NCBI RefSeq assembly: GCF_000731675.1
Contig: NZ_JMIT01000001.1
Span: 2,231,714-2,295,713 of the forward strand
DNA: 64,000 nt
Direction of reading: 5' to 3'
Source of the DNA: Pseudomonas capeferrum
GTDB lineage: Bacteria > Pseudomonadota > Gammaproteobacteria > Pseudomonadales > Pseudomonadaceae
The translations under genes were made by a program, and so were the position numbers. This document shows, one piece after another, positions 1 to 9,371 of the stretch. Position 1 is the stretch's first letter; each line of letters opens with the position of its first letter. The notes beneath the pieces were generated by a model. That model saw only the letters and a program-made list of their open reading frames with translations. It was not told the origin of the DNA and did no database searches.

Positions 1-829
1 TACAGTCTGCGACAAGGGCCGCGCCCTGTTCATCGTTCAGGTGCAGATGATGGCCACCAGGCAGCGTCACCTGCTCAAAGGGTAGCTGCTGCAGCAACTC
101 GGTGTGGCGCGCCAGCATGCCATCGGCAGCCACCACCAGGCAGGCAGGGCAACTCACCCGCCTGACATAGGCCATGGCCTGGACGTGGCTCAGGCGTGTA
201 GGGGATGGCAAGGTCAGGCGGCTGTCACTGCGCCAGCTGTAACCACCCGGCACGGGCATCAGCCCACGCTGGGCCAACAGCTCGGCCGCTTCGCGACTGA
301 CCGCGACCATGCCCTTCATGCGCGCCTGCACGCCCTCCTCCAGCGCCGGGTAGACAGACTTGCGCTTGCCGTCCAGGCGCAACTGCGCCTGCAATGCCAT
401 GCCCAGGCGCTCACCTGCGTCCTGCTCGGCGCCCGTGGGAGGGATGACCCCGTCGATCAACGCCAGGTGGCTGATGCGCTCCGGCAAGGCGCCCGCCAGT
501 TGCACCGAAATGATTGCCCCCAGCGAATGGCCCAGCAGGGCAAACCGCTGCCACCCCAACTGCTCGGCAACCCGCAGCACATCGTGGGCATAGTCGGCCA
601 GGGCATAACTCGCCCCAGGCGGGCGATGCTCCGAGTAACCATGCCCGGCCAGGTCCAGGGCGACGATGCGCAGGCCCTGCAGCCGCGGCGCCAGGCGGGC
701 GAAGCTGTTGGCGTTGTCCAGCCAGCCGTGCAGGGCGATCACCGGCAGGCCGTCCTCGGGGCCGAACAGGTGAGCAGCCAGCTCGATATGGCCCAGGCTC
801 AGGCGGATTTCCTGCATGTGCGCGCTCAT
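1..829 (-). CDS. Alpha/beta-fold hydrolase, truncated by the window edge
   Basis: The reading frame stays open from an ATG at 829 to the first base of the window, so the C-terminus is missing (276 codons visible). The N-terminus has the alpha/beta hydrolase layout: an oxyanion-hole HGW segment near residue 34, a strand ending in DLAGHGYSE, and a nucleophile elbow GHSLG near residue 99 that supplies the catalytic serine. A late GGHHLHL segment probably carries the catalytic histidine. No signal peptide is visible, so it is probably cytoplasmic. Its start codon overlaps the stop of the hydrolase before it (ATGA), so the two are translationally coupled. Substrate unknown; carboxylic-ester or lactone hydrolase is the safest call. 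Confidence 0.85.
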   Translation of the reverse strand, partial: MSAHMQEIRLSLGHIELAAHLFGPEDGLPVIALHGWLDNANSFARLAPRLQGLRIVALDLAGHGYSEHRPPGASYALADYAHDVLRVAEQLGWQRFALLGHSLGAIISVQLAGALPERISHLALIDGVIPPTGAEQDAGERLGMALQAQLRLDGKRKSVYPALEEGVQARMKGMVAVSREAAELLAQRGLMPVPGGYSWRSDSRLTLPSPTRLSHVQAMAYVRRVSCPACLVVAADGMLARHTELLQQLPFEQVTLPGGHHLHLNDEQGAALVADC

Positions 830-1614
830 GCCTGGCTCCAGCGGTCGAACAGACCCTTGATCAAGCTGGCGGTGTCGGTCGGGCGCTCCAGCGGGAACAT
901 GTGCCCGCCCGGCACGCTGTGGTACTCACCCTGTGCCATGCCGCGCACCGCCAGCGCGTGATGACGGCGGATCACGTTGCTGCGCTCACCGCAGACCATC
1001 GCCAGTGGCACCTGCAATTGCCGGGCAGGCGCAGGGCTTGCGTGGGGGATGCTGCGGTAGATACTGATCTCGGTAGCCGGGTCGAAACGCAGGCGCAAGC
1101 CATCCTGGGCAGGCTCCAGGCCGTGCTCCAGATAGGCTTCGAGGCAATCGGGGTCAAAGTGCCGAAACAAGCGCTTGCTGGCGAAGTAGTCCCGTGCGCT
1201 GTCGCGATCGGCGAACGCCTCGCGACGCCCCAGGGTGCGGCCTGCCGGGGTGATGCGGTCGATGAAGCCAAAACGCTTGGCGGTGCGCAGCACCCATTGA
1301 TCGGCGCGGGTCAGCACCGGCGAGTCGAGCATGACCAGCCCGCGGTAGTACTCGGGGCAACGCAAGGCGGCATGCAGGTGCAGCACCCCGCCCAGCGAAT
1401 GACCCACCCCCCAAACCGGCGCGTCTTGTTGCGCCAGATGGTGCAGCAGCTCATCGACCAGGTTTTGCCAGTTTTCATTCACCGGGAAGCGCGGGTCGTG
1501 GGCATGCTGGGCCAGGTGGCGGACCTGATAGTCCGGCGCCAGGGCGGCGAACAGCTTGCCGTAGGTGGCAGACGGGAAACCATTGGCGTGGGCGAAGAAG
1601 ATGTGCTGCGACAT
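826..1614 (-). CDS. Alpha/beta-fold hydrolase
   Basis: A 262-residue cytoplasmic alpha/beta hydrolase. It starts MSQHIFFAHANGFPS, with a HANG oxyanion-hole motif near residue 8. The nucleophile elbow is GVGHSLGG and the C-terminal GGHMFPLERP supplies the likely catalytic histidine. A longer frame extends upstream to 1674, but the start at 1614 fits the family's usual N-terminus, and the extra residues look non-native. It overlaps the next hydrolase by four bases (ATGA), so the pair is one transcriptional unit. The two proteins are paralogous in fold but not close in sequence. Substrate unknown. Confidence 0.85.
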   Translation of the reverse strand: MSQHIFFAHANGFPSATYGKLFAALAPDYQVRHLAQHAHDPRFPVNENWQNLVDELLHHLAQQDAPVWGVGHSLGGVLHLHAALRCPEYYRGLVMLDSPVLTRADQWVLRTAKRFGFIDRITPAGRTLGRREAFADRDSARDYFASKRLFRHFDPDCLEAYLEHGLEPAQDGLRLRFDPATEISIYRSIPHASPAPARQLQVPLAMVCGERSNVIRRHHALAVRGMAQGEYHSVPGGHMFPLERPTDTASLIKGLFDRWSQA

Positions 1615-1707
1615 GGCGCCTGGTCCGGACGGGGGATGATGGCCCATTGTGTGCATCGCAAGGCCGCTCGGCAATGTTTGGAAAGGTCATCGGCGAGGGC
1701 TATCAGG

Positions 1708-2094
1708 TCATCTGCTGCGATCCAGACTGACCAGTGAACGTTGCAGGCAGGCCTGCATGTAGGCCAACTGGCTCTCGAGCACTTCGCGGGCCAGACGCTG
1801 GTCATGGTAGTCGAGCTGCAGCCTGCGCAATGCCAGGCAACTGGTCTGCAGCAAGTGGGAAACCCGCAGGCAGGCCTCTTGCAGGGCACGCAGGTCTTCC
1901 TCGCCCTGTTGCCTGGCGCTGGCTTCCAGCCCGTGATGGCCACGCACCTTGCCCATCAGATGATAGAGCTTGGCGTCGGCCGAATCGCGCAGCAGGCTGT
2001 ACTGGGCAAAGTCGAGCAACTCGCCTTCCTCCACCTTGTCCACGGTGGGCTGCAAGTCCGCGGAGCGTAACAACGCCTGCATCTGCCCTTTCAT
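1708..2094 (-). CDS. Small conserved hypothetical protein, helical
   Basis: A 128-residue protein that I do not recognise. It is rich in Leu, Gln and Arg with heptad-like spacing and probably mostly helical. There is no signal peptide, membrane segment or metal motif. I chose the ATG at 2094 because GGGAG sits seven bases upstream; an in-frame ATG at 2115 is possible but lacks a good ribosome binding site. It lies between sixA and the hydrolase pair on the same strand, possibly the same operon as gpsA and sixA. No function is assigned. Confidence 0.6.
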   Translation of the reverse strand: MKGQMQALLRSADLQPTVDKVEEGELLDFAQYSLLRDSADAKLYHLMGKVRGHHGLEASARQQGEEDLRALQEACLRVSHLLQTSCLALRRLQLDYHDQRLAREVLESQLAYMQACLQRSLVSLDRSR

Positions 2095-2187
2095 CAATCG
2101 CTCCCTGCCATCCACTCGTCGGATAGGGGCAACGCTAGCAAGCTGCCAAGTGCAGCGGCAACTGACAATAATGCCAGTTGCCAGGCA

Positions 2188-2646
2188 TCAGGACGGCGCG
2201 TTAAGCGCGCGCAAGCTCATCAGGCCGGCCAGTGGCCAGTCCCCCTCCAGCTCCGCCAGGCTGGCGGTACTCATGGCCGCCGGTTGCTGTAGATGACCAT
2301 GTTCAAGGGCACCGACCAGCGTCCCCACTAGCGGTTGGTGGCTGACCAGCAGCACGTGTTCCAGGCCCAGCCGTTCGATTTCACCGATCACCTGCTGCAC
2401 GTCGCTTTCCGGCGTCAGCCAGGGCACGGTGCGCACAGGTTCGGCAAAACCCAAGGTGTCGTGCACCAGGGCAGCCGTCTGCTGAGCACGCACGTAGGGG
2501 CTGGCGATGATCGCCTGCAACGGCTGCCCGAGCAGGCGCGCGGCACTGTGCAGGACCTGCTCGCGGCCATGGCTGGTCAGGCGCCGCTCGGCGTCGGTGT
2601 TGGCCCGCGGCTCCGCCTCACCGTGGCGCAGCACCCACAGCTTCAC
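2188..2646 (-). CDS. sixA: Phosphohistidine phosphatase SixA
   Basis: A 152-residue protein of the histidine phosphatase (phosphoglycerate-mutase-like) family. The N-terminal LRHGEAE holds the catalytic RHG at residues 7-9, and the second conserved histidine is in VSHQPLVG near residue 103. The length fits SixA, which removes phosphate from histidine phosphotransfer domains of phosphorelay proteins and of the nitrogen phosphotransferase system. It overlaps the upstream DUF4389 gene by four bases, an arrangement that implies coupled translation. Cytoplasmic. Its closeness to a hybrid kinase operon that needs an external HPt partner is suggestive, but no functional link can be shown here. Confidence 0.9.
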   Translation of the reverse strand: MKLWVLRHGEAEPRANTDAERRLTSHGREQVLHSAARLLGQPLQAIIASPYVRAQQTAALVHDTLGFAEPVRTVPWLTPESDVQQVIGEIERLGLEHVLLVSHQPLVGTLVGALEHGHLQQPAAMSTASLAELEGDWPLAGLMSLRALNAPS

Positions 2647-2990
2647 AGCTTGGGCTCTTCGTCACGCACCGGGTGCGGCGCCGGTGCCACGGCATGCGGT
2701 GCTTCGCCTTCTGGCGCACGGGGCGCTGGCCAGTCGGCGAATGGCCAAGGCTTCTGGTCGCTGTGGAAGCTGCCGAAGCGGCCGATCTGCGCCAGGTACT
2801 GGCTAACGCTGTCGCCGAAGTTCATCAGGCTGGCGCTGGGCGCGCCGTACACCAGGCGGTAGATCAACTGCACCAGCACCAGGCCGCCCAGCAGTAGTTC
2901 GGCCAATTGCCAGACCACCAGGAACACCAGCATCCACAGTACCCGCAGGATGATCGACTCGCGCTGGGCGCGTTCGGGCGTATCGTTCAT
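2643..2990 (-). CDS. DUF4389 inner-membrane protein
   Basis: A 115-residue protein with one long or two closely spaced hydrophobic segments at about residues 12-50, followed by a Pro- and Ala-rich soluble tail. The hydrophobic stretch followed by a region containing FGDSVSQYLAQI matches the DUF4389 family, whose role is unknown. It sits between gpsA and sixA; its stop overlaps the sixA start, so it is probably co-transcribed with both. Function unknown. Confidence 0.75.
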   Translation of the reverse strand: MNDTPERAQRESIILRVLWMLVFLVVWQLAELLLGGLVLVQLIYRLVYGAPSASLMNFGDSVSQYLAQIGRFGSFHSDQKPWPFADWPAPRAPEGEAPHAVAPAPHPVRDEEPKL

Positions 2991-3025
2991 GACTCGCTCC
3001 TTGCTTTATGAGGGCCGCGGACGGC

Positions 3026-4051
3026 TCAATTGAAACCGCTGATGGAAATGAAATCGACGTCGGTCTTCGGCTCGGCGCGCATCAGGTGCTCGATCACCTG
3101 GTTCAAGGTACGGCCCTCGAACAGGATGGCATGCAGGCCTGCCACCAGCGGCATGTACACCTGAACTTCCTGGGCCTTGGCCTTGAGCACCTTGAGGGTG
3201 TTCACCCCTTCGGCGACCTCGCCCAGCCGATTGACGGCCTGCTCCAGGCTCAAGCCTTGCCCCAGCGCGTGACCTACCTGGTAGTTGCGGCTCTTGGGCG
3301 ATGAACAGGTGACGATCAGGTCACCGACCCCGGCCAGGCCAAGGAAGGTCATCGGGTTGGCCCCCTGGCTCACGGCAAAGCGGGTCATTTCGGCCAGGGC
3401 ACGGGTGATCAGCATGCTCTTGGTGTTCTCGCCCATGCCCAGCGCCACGGCCATGCCGGCAATGATGGCGTAGACGTTCTTCAGCGCGCCACCCAGCTCG
3501 ACGCCGAAGCGGTCGGCACTTGCGTAGACGCGGAAGGTGCGCCCATGCAGCACGGCCTGCACCCGCTGGCAGAGCGCTTCGTCTTCGCTCGCGACCACCG
3601 TGGCGGTGAGTGCGTGCTCGGCGATCTCGCGGGCCAGGTTTGGCCCCGACAGCACGCCGATGCGGGCCTCGGGGGCGATTTCTTCGAGGATCTGGCTCAT
3701 CAGCTTGAAGCTTTGCGCCTCGATGCCCTTGGTCAGGCTAACCAGGCACTTGCCACGCAGCAACGCAGCATGCGGCGCCAGCACGCTGCGCAAAGCGCTG
3801 GACGGCAAGGCGACGAAGACCAGGTCGCAGGCCTGCAAGGTTGCCAGCAGGTCATTGACCGGCTCGACCCCATCGTGCACGCGGATGCCTTTGAGGTAGC
3901 GTGGATTCTCGCGGTTCACGCGCATGGCCTCGGCCTGCTCCGGGTCGCGCATCCACTGGCGCACCGGCACACCGTTTTCCGCCAGCAGGTTCGCCACGGC
4001 GGTGCCGAAGCTGCCGCCGCCCAGAACTGCAACAGGTTGCTGTTCAGTCAT
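3026..4051 (-). CDS. gpsA: NAD(P)-dependent glycerol-3-phosphate dehydrogenase
   Basis: A 341-residue cytoplasmic enzyme that reduces dihydroxyacetone phosphate to sn-glycerol-3-phosphate, the backbone for phospholipids. The N-terminal [12 protein letters not shown] is the dinucleotide-binding loop. [10 protein letters not shown] carries the conserved lysine of the family, and SRNYQVG lies in the C-terminal helical domain. The ATG at 4051 gives the usual N-terminus; a TTG two codons upstream is less likely. It heads a minus-strand group with DUF4389 and sixA. Full length, no anomalies. Confidence 0.97.
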   Translation of the reverse strand: MTEQQPVAVLGGGSFGTAVANLLAENGVPVRQWMRDPEQAEAMRVNRENPRYLKGIRVHDGVEPVNDLLATLQACDLVFVALPSSALRSVLAPHAALLRGKCLVSLTKGIEAQSFKLMSQILEEIAPEARIGVLSGPNLAREIAEHALTATVVASEDEALCQRVQAVLHGRTFRVYASADRFGVELGGALKNVYAIIAGMAVALGMGENTKSMLITRALAEMTRFAVSQGANPMTFLGLAGVGDLIVTCSSPKSRNYQVGHALGQGLSLEQAVNRLGEVAEGVNTLKVLKAKAQEVQVYMPLVAGLHAILFEGRTLNQVIEHLMRAEPKTDVDFISISGFN

Positions 4052-4204
4052 ATCCAATCCGTTAAAGCCAAAAGTTAAGTGGCGACCAGGGCATTATACG
4101 GCTCGCCTGCCATGCGCCAAGGCTAGCAACGCAGATTGCACAGACAGGGCAACCAGATCCCAGCCAGATCACTGGCAAAAGCCCCACGGTCGGTTAACAT
4201 GCCT

Positions 4205-4220
4205 GTTTCATCTCTGAAAC
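4205..4220. promoter_or_regulatory. Inverted repeat in the receptor leader
   Basis: GTTTCA, a four-base loop, then TGAAAC: a perfect six-base inverted repeat that ends one base before the AAGG ribosome binding site of the GTG start at 4232. It could be an operator or a small hairpin controlling access to the ribosome binding site. No Fur-box-like sequence is visible in this leader. Confidence 0.35.
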
Positions 4221-4231
4221 AAGGTCGTACC

Positions 4232-6346
4232 GTGTTGCCTGGCACGCCCCCCTACCCGCGTCTTCTACTATTTACCGCCTTGCTCGGCGGCCCGGCCATG
4301 GCCGACGATCTGTTCATCGACAACGCCGACCTGCCGCAGGTTCTGACCGCCACCCGGCTCAAACAATCCCCGGCGGCGGTGCCCGGCAGCATGACCGTGC
4401 TCGACAGCGAGCTGATCCGCGCCAGCGGTGCCCGCGACATCCCCGAACTGCTGCGCCTGGTACCCGGCATGATGATCGGCTACGGCGCCGGCAACCAGCC
4501 GACCGTCAACTACCATGGCAGCAACGTCAATGACGCCCGGCGCATGCAGGTGTTGATCGACGGCCGCTCGGTGTACCGCGCAGGCCTGGCGACGGTGGAC
4601 TGGAGCGACATCCCGCTGGCCATGGATGACATCGAGCGCATCGAGGTATTCCGTGGCCCTAACACGGTCAGCTATGGCGCCAACGCGCTGATGGCCGTGG
4701 TCAATATTCTCACCCGCAACCCCGCCGACAGCCATGGCACGCGCCTCAAGGTCACCCGTGGCCAGGACGGCATCAACGATTTCTACGCCAGCCACGGCTT
4801 CGGCTGGGACGGCGGCGACATGCGCCTGTCGGTGTCGGGTCAGCAGGACGATGGTTTCGACAAGGACCAGTACGGCCAGGACTACCGCGACAGCCGCCGC
4901 CTCACCCGCTTCAACCTCAGTGCCAGCCACAGCCTGGCCCCCGACCAGACCCTGGAATGGCAACTGGCGGCCAAGGAAGGCAGCAACCAGCGGCCCTACA
5001 CCTACCAGCCGGTGTTCCCCTATGTGACCGAGCGGGGCGACAACGCCGACGTCAATGCCAAGGACTACGCAGGCTCGGTACGCTGGAACATCGACTTCAA
5101 CCCCGATCACAGCCTGTACGTGCAGGGCTCGGCCCAGCACTTCGACCGCCAGCAGGTCTGGCGTGCCTGCGACGCGGCGCTGTCGTTCAGCCCGGAGCTG
5201 ACCCGGCTGTGGCAGCTCAACCCGAACTTTGCCGAGCTGGTGGCGCGCGGCGCCAACAACCCCCCGCGCAGCAGCAACCCCGAAGAACAGGCCCTGGTCG
5301 AAGCCATCCAGGCCCAGTGGAACAGCGAGGGCGGGCGCAACGTGGTCTGCGGCGATGTCGACCAGAGCACCCGCGAAACCCGCTACGACCTGGAAATCCA
5401 GGACACCCTGAGCCTGACCGACAGCCTGCGCCTGCTCAGCGGCATGAACTTGCGCTATGACCGCGCCGACTCGCAGACCTATTTCAATGGCAGCCTGGAC
5501 GACCAGACCTGGCGCCTGTTCGGGCAGTTGGAATGGCGCGCCGATGAGCACTGGATCATCCAGGGCGGCGCGATGTTCGAGGACTCGCGCCTGTCTGGCA
5601 GCTCGCTGACCCCACGCGTGGCGGTCAACTACCTGATCACCCCACGCCATGGCCTGCGTGCGGTGTATTCCGAGGCAGTGCGTTCACCCGACATGTTCGA
5701 GAACAACGTCAACTGGAGCTACACGGTCAAAAACCTCAGCCCCAATGCGTTTGGCCAGCAACACGGTGAGTATTTCGTCAAGACGCGCGGCCCGGGCGAC
5801 CTCGACCAGGAGCGCATGCGCTCGCGCGAGCTGGGCTACAACGGCTACTTCAGCGACCTCGACCTGAGCATGGATGTGAAGGTGTTCTACGACGAAATCA
5901 CCGGCATGATCAGCGAGCCGCTGAAGAACAACCAGTACATCGCCAGCAACGCCAACAAGGCCCGCTTCACCGGCAGCGAGGCGCAACTGGACTGGCGCCC
6001 CACCCTGCGCGACCGCCTGCGCGTGACCTACGCCTACGTCGATGCCTGGGCCAGCAACCCCGACGACCGACGCCTCAGCGCCCGCAACAGCGGCTCGGCT
6101 GGCTGGATGCGCGAATGGGGCGATGGTTGGTCGAGCGCGCTTTTCTACTACGGTGACGATGCCCTCAACCAGTACCGCTACGAGCGTTTGGACCTGCGCG
6201 TGGCCAAGCGTTTCCGGGTACAGGGCAGCAACCTGGAACTGGCAGCGCTGTGGCAGCAACGCCTGGACGATGAGCCGACTACCGCACTGCAAAACCGTTA
6301 CGACAGCCGCCATCGCCTGAGCGTCAGTGCGGAGCTGGAATTCTGA
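4232..6346 (+). CDS. TonB-dependent outer-membrane receptor
   Basis: A 704-residue outer-membrane receptor. The signal peptide (hydrophobic LLLFTALLGG ending AMA-DD) is followed by a plug domain at about residues 35-150, containing VLTATR, a DIPELLRLVPGM segment and a VEVFRGP-like IEVFRGPNTVSYGANALMAV motif. The rest is a beta-barrel ending in a C-terminal phenylalanine (SAELEF), the outer-membrane insertion signature. The GTG at 4232 has AAGG seven bases upstream; an in-frame ATG at 4199 has no clear ribosome binding site. The stop TGA shares a base with the ATG of the next gene. No N-terminal secretin/STN signalling extension is evident, so it is not a classic FecA-type transducer. Ligand unknown. 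Confidence 0.88.
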   Translation: MLPGTPPYPRLLLFTALLGGPAMADDLFIDNADLPQVLTATRLKQSPAAVPGSMTVLDSELIRASGARDIPELLRLVPGMMIGYGAGNQPTVNYHGSNVNDARRMQVLIDGRSVYRAGLATVDWSDIPLAMDDIERIEVFRGPNTVSYGANALMAVVNILTRNPADSHGTRLKVTRGQDGINDFYASHGFGWDGGDMRLSVSGQQDDGFDKDQYGQDYRDSRRLTRFNLSASHSLAPDQTLEWQLAAKEGSNQRPYTYQPVFPYVTERGDNADVNAKDYAGSVRWNIDFNPDHSLYVQGSAQHFDRQQVWRACDAALSFSPELTRLWQLNPNFAELVARGANNPPRSSNPEEQALVEAIQAQWNSEGGRNVVCGDVDQSTRETRYDLEIQDTLSLTDSLRLLSGMNLRYDRADSQTYFNGSLDDQTWRLFGQLEWRADEHWIIQGGAMFEDSRLSGSSLTPRVAVNYLITPRHGLRAVYSEAVRSPDMFENNVNWSYTVKNLSPNAFGQQHGEYFVKTRGPGDLDQERMRSRELGYNGYFSDLDLSMDVKVFYDEITGMISEPLKNNQYIASNANKARFTGSEAQLDWRPTLRDRLRVTYAYVDAWASNPDDRRLSARNSGSAGWMREWGDGWSSALFYYGDDALNQYRYERLDLRVAKRFRVQGSNLELAALWQQRLDDEPTTALQNRYDSRHRLSVSAELEF

Positions 6347-7236
6347 TGGCCCGCCTGCTGCGCCTGCTGCTGCTTTGCCTATGGCCCCTGGGGCCGCTGT
6401 GGGCCAGTGATATTCTGCTGGTCGGTGGCGAAGACCAGCCCGGCATTCGCAGCTTCGTCGCGGCAGTCGAAAACCATCGCCCGCAGGATCGGGTGCGCTT
6501 CCAGACCACGGCCGATTTGCCGCGCCCAGGTCGGCTAAAGGCTGATCAGCGTCTGGTGCTGCTCGACAGTGCCGCACTGGAGTGGCGCCTGAGTGAAAGC
6601 GCCGGGCCGCCGGCACTGGCCATGCGGGTAAGCCGGGTACAGGCTGAACAGCGCCTGGGAAAGTCACGCCCCGCCTTCCTTACCCTGCTGTGGAGCGACC
6701 CGCCGCTGGCCCGCCAACTGCGCCTGGCGCGCTACCTGCTGCCACAAGCACAACGCATCGGCGTGCTTTACGGTAAGCACAGTGCCTTTCTGCTCGATGA
6801 GCTTCGCCATGCCGCCCGCCCCCTGGGCCTGGAGATCATTGCCCAGGACTGGCCCGACCCGCGTGACAGCCGGCCCCTGCAATACCTGCTGGGCAACAGC
6901 GACGTGCTGCTAGGCCTGGACGACCCCGCCCTGTACAACCCCAAGACCGCAAAAAACCTGCTGCTCAGCAGCTATGGGCGGCAAATGGCGTTGATCGGCC
7001 CGAACGCAGGCTTCGTCCGCGCAGGCGCCCTGGCCAGCACCTACAGCGACCAGGACGACTGGTTGGCGGTGCTCGACCACTTGCTCGACCAGCCGCCGGC
7101 ACGCTGGCCGCGCAGCCTTTACCCCGCGCGCTACGGCGTCAGTGGCAACCAGCAAGTGGCACGCGCCCTGGGCCTTGAACCCATCGATCCGAACGCCGCC
7201 GCCAAGGCCCTGGCCGAAGGAGAATCCACCCCATGA
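6346..7236 (+). CDS. Periplasmic substrate-binding-like protein
   Basis: A 296-residue protein with a cleavable signal peptide (hydrophobic residues 3-20, predicted cut after WAS or LWA). The mature part, beginning [13 protein letters not shown], resembles the ABC_sub_bind (PF04392-type) periplasmic proteins: a segment like [10 protein letters not shown], then [10 protein letters not shown], then a segment where a small molecule would be gripped. No ABC permease or ATPase gene is next to it. It overlaps the receptor by one base and the kinase by four, so it is made together with both. I infer that it presents a ligand to the kinase or receptor. Confidence 0.7.
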   Translation: MARLLRLLLLCLWPLGPLWASDILLVGGEDQPGIRSFVAAVENHRPQDRVRFQTTADLPRPGRLKADQRLVLLDSAALEWRLSESAGPPALAMRVSRVQAEQRLGKSRPAFLTLLWSDPPLARQLRLARYLLPQAQRIGVLYGKHSAFLLDELRHAARPLGLEIIAQDWPDPRDSRPLQYLLGNSDVLLGLDDPALYNPKTAKNLLLSSYGRQMALIGPNAGFVRAGALASTYSDQDDWLAVLDHLLDQPPARWPRSLYPARYGVSGNQQVARALGLEPIDPNAAAKALAEGESTP

Positions 7237-9164
7237 GCAGACGCCTGAGCTGGGACATCCACACCCGCACCCAGATCATCAGCCTCGGCCCCGCCTTGCT
7301 GCTGACCTTGCTGCTGATCAGCTTCTTCACCTTCGTGCGAATCCAGGACTTGCGCCAGGAGCTCAACCACACCGGCCAGCTGATCGCCAACCAGTTGGCG
7401 CCGGCCTCCGAATACGGGGTGATCTCGGGCAACAACGAAGTGCTCGAAGGGCTCATGCGCGCCACCTTAAGCATTCCGCACGTACGATTTCTGGAGGTGC
7501 AGGACAGCCGTAACCACATCCTGGTCTACGTCGAGCAGTCTGACGAAAGCGCCAACCGGGCGCAGCGAGTGGAAGTGTTCCAGGCCCCGATCCGCCTCCA
7601 GCAGATCCGCCTGGACACCGATTTCCTGCAGCCGGGCAAGGTTTCTTCCCCGGCCATCGGTGACGACTACCTGGGGCGGGTGATCGTGGGCATGTCCGAC
7701 GATGCCTTCAGCCAACGCCAGCAGGAAATCGTCATCAAGGCGGGCATCCTGGCCCTGTTTGCCCTGCTGTTCACCTTCCTGCTGGCGCGGCGGCTGGCCG
7801 TCAGCCTGGCCAAGCCCATCAGCGACATGGGCCATGCGGTCAAGGCTATTCAGCAAGGCGAATACAACACCCCGCTGCCGGTGGTCGATGACAGCGAGCT
7901 GGGCCATCTGGCGCGCCACATCAACAACCTGGCCAGCGCCCTTGAGCAAGCCAGTGACGAGCAGAAGCAAGCCATCGCCCAGTTGACCCAGGCGCGTGAA
8001 GAGGCCGAGCAGGCCAACCGCGCCAAGTCGGACTTCCTGGCGATGATGAGCCATGAGCTGCGCACCCCCATGAATGGCGTGCTGGGCATGCTGCAGCTGC
8101 TCGAAACCACCCCACTGACTAGCGAACAGGCCGACTACACCGCCGTTGCCACCGAGTCCACCGGGCATTTGCTCAAGGTCATCAACGACATTCTCGACTT
8201 CTCGCGCATCGAGCGCACGGCGCTGGAGCTGGAGCGCATCGACTTCAACCTCGGCGACCTGATCGCCAGCAGCGTCCAGTCGTTCCAGCACAGCGCCCAG
8301 CAACGCGGCCTCGGCCTGCATCTGCACATGCCCGAAGGCATCGAACACTTGAGGGTGAACGGCGACCCGACGCGGATCCGGCAGATTTTGCTGAACCTGG
8401 TCGGCAATGCCCTGAAGTTCACCGAGCGGGGCCAGGTGCAGGTCGAGGCGCGTTGCCAGGTACTGGACCGACAACTGCTCTGGTTCACCTGCAGCGTGCG
8501 CGACACCGGCATCGGCATCGACAGCGAGCGCCTGGAAATGATGTTCGTCGCCTTCCAGCAGGCCGACAGTTCGATTTCCCGGCGCTATGGCGGCACCGGC
8601 CTGGGCCTGTCGATCGCACGTACCCTGGCCGAACGCATGGGCGGCAAGCTGCGCGGTGAAAGCCGCGAGGGCCTGGGCTCGACCTTCACCCTGGAAATGC
8701 CCTTGGCCCTGGCCGCACCTGCCCCGGTGCAACTGCCCGCAGCGGTGCGCGAGCAGCGGCCGCTGGCCGGTAGCGAGCGGGTGCTGCTGGTGGAGGACAA
8801 CCTGGTCAATCAGAATGTCATAGAAGCCATGTTGCGCAGCCTGGGGCTTGAAGTCAGCGTGGCGGCAGACGGCCTCCAGGCAGTCGAGCAGGTCAGCCAG
8901 CAACGCTTCGACGCCATTTTGATGGACTGCCGCCTGCCGAACCTGGATGGCTATGAAGCCACCCAGCGCATCCGCCTGCTGCCCAACGGCATGCACCTGC
9001 CGATCATCGCCTTGACCGCCAACGCCTTGGAGGGTGATCGTGAGCGCTGCATGGCCGCCGGCATGGACGATTACCTGAGCAAACCCTTGCGCCGCACCGA
9101 ACTGCAACGCGTGCTGCAACGCTGGTTACCCGGTCAGACAACCGCGACTGGCGATAAATGCTAA
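7233..9164 (+). CDS. Hybrid sensor histidine kinase (PA1611-like)
   Basis: A 643-residue inner-membrane hybrid kinase. Transmembrane segments lie at about residues 16-37 and 166-186 around a periplasmic sensor domain of about 125 residues; the part with [14 protein letters not shown] resembles BarA/GacS-type sensors. A HAMP domain (about 187-240) and coiled coil follow. The HisKA motif SHELRTP has phospho-accepting His274. The ATPase domain shows [15 protein letters not shown] and GGTGLGLSI. The receiver (about 515-640) has phospho-accepting Asp565 in LMDCRLP and lysine in LSKPL. There is no HPt domain, so phosphate must leave through a separate HPt protein. The position directly upstream of fabA is that of P. 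aeruginosa PA1611, which signals through HptB and RetS. Confidence 0.9.
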   Translation: MSRRLSWDIHTRTQIISLGPALLLTLLLISFFTFVRIQDLRQELNHTGQLIANQLAPASEYGVISGNNEVLEGLMRATLSIPHVRFLEVQDSRNHILVYVEQSDESANRAQRVEVFQAPIRLQQIRLDTDFLQPGKVSSPAIGDDYLGRVIVGMSDDAFSQRQQEIVIKAGILALFALLFTFLLARRLAVSLAKPISDMGHAVKAIQQGEYNTPLPVVDDSELGHLARHINNLASALEQASDEQKQAIAQLTQAREEAEQANRAKSDFLAMMSHELRTPMNGVLGMLQLLETTPLTSEQADYTAVATESTGHLLKVINDILDFSRIERTALELERIDFNLGDLIASSVQSFQHSAQQRGLGLHLHMPEGIEHLRVNGDPTRIRQILLNLVGNALKFTERGQVQVEARCQVLDRQLLWFTCSVRDTGIGIDSERLEMMFVAFQQADSSISRRYGGTGLGLSIARTLAERMGGKLRGESREGLGSTFTLEMPLALAAPAPVQLPAAVREQRPLAGSERVLLVEDNLVNQNVIEAMLRSLGLEVSVAADGLQAVEQVSQQRFDAILMDCRLPNLDGYEATQRIRLLPNGMHLPIIALTANALEGDRERCMAAGMDDYLSKPLRRTELQRVLQRWLPGQTTATGDKC

Positions 9165-9221
9165 AGTGCGGCAGTCTTAAGGACTGGACAGGACCTTCTT
9201 CGGGCCTGAAAATAGACGTTT

Positions 9222-9257
9222 CAGTGCACACCTGTACTTCTTTCGTCTGGTGCACTG
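9222..9257. promoter_or_regulatory. Inverted repeat upstream of fabA
   Basis: CAGTGCAC at 9222-9229 and GTGCACTG at 9250-9257 form a perfect eight-base inverted repeat with a 20-base spacer, in the 207-base gap before fabA. It could be a two-half-site operator or an RNA stem. In P. aeruginosa fabAB is controlled by the TetR-type regulator DesT; whether this repeat is a DesT-like site cannot be decided by eye. Confidence 0.4.
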
Positions 9258-9339
9258 TGACTTTCACCACAACGCAATAGTCTACCTGTAGGCTGCCGCC
9301 CCGGAGTCATCGCTTTTCGGGCCGGCCGGGAAGATTCAT

Positions 9340-9354
9340 CCCCTGCCGCAGGGG
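9340..9354 (+). promoter_or_regulatory. Stem-loop before the fabA ribosome binding site
   Basis: CCCCTG-CCG-CAGGGG forms a six-base GC stem with a three-base loop, ending seven bases before the GAGGAG ribosome binding site of fabA. It may influence fabA translation or mRNA stability. Confidence 0.35.
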
Positions 9355-9371
9355 GTTATTGAGGAGCTCGC

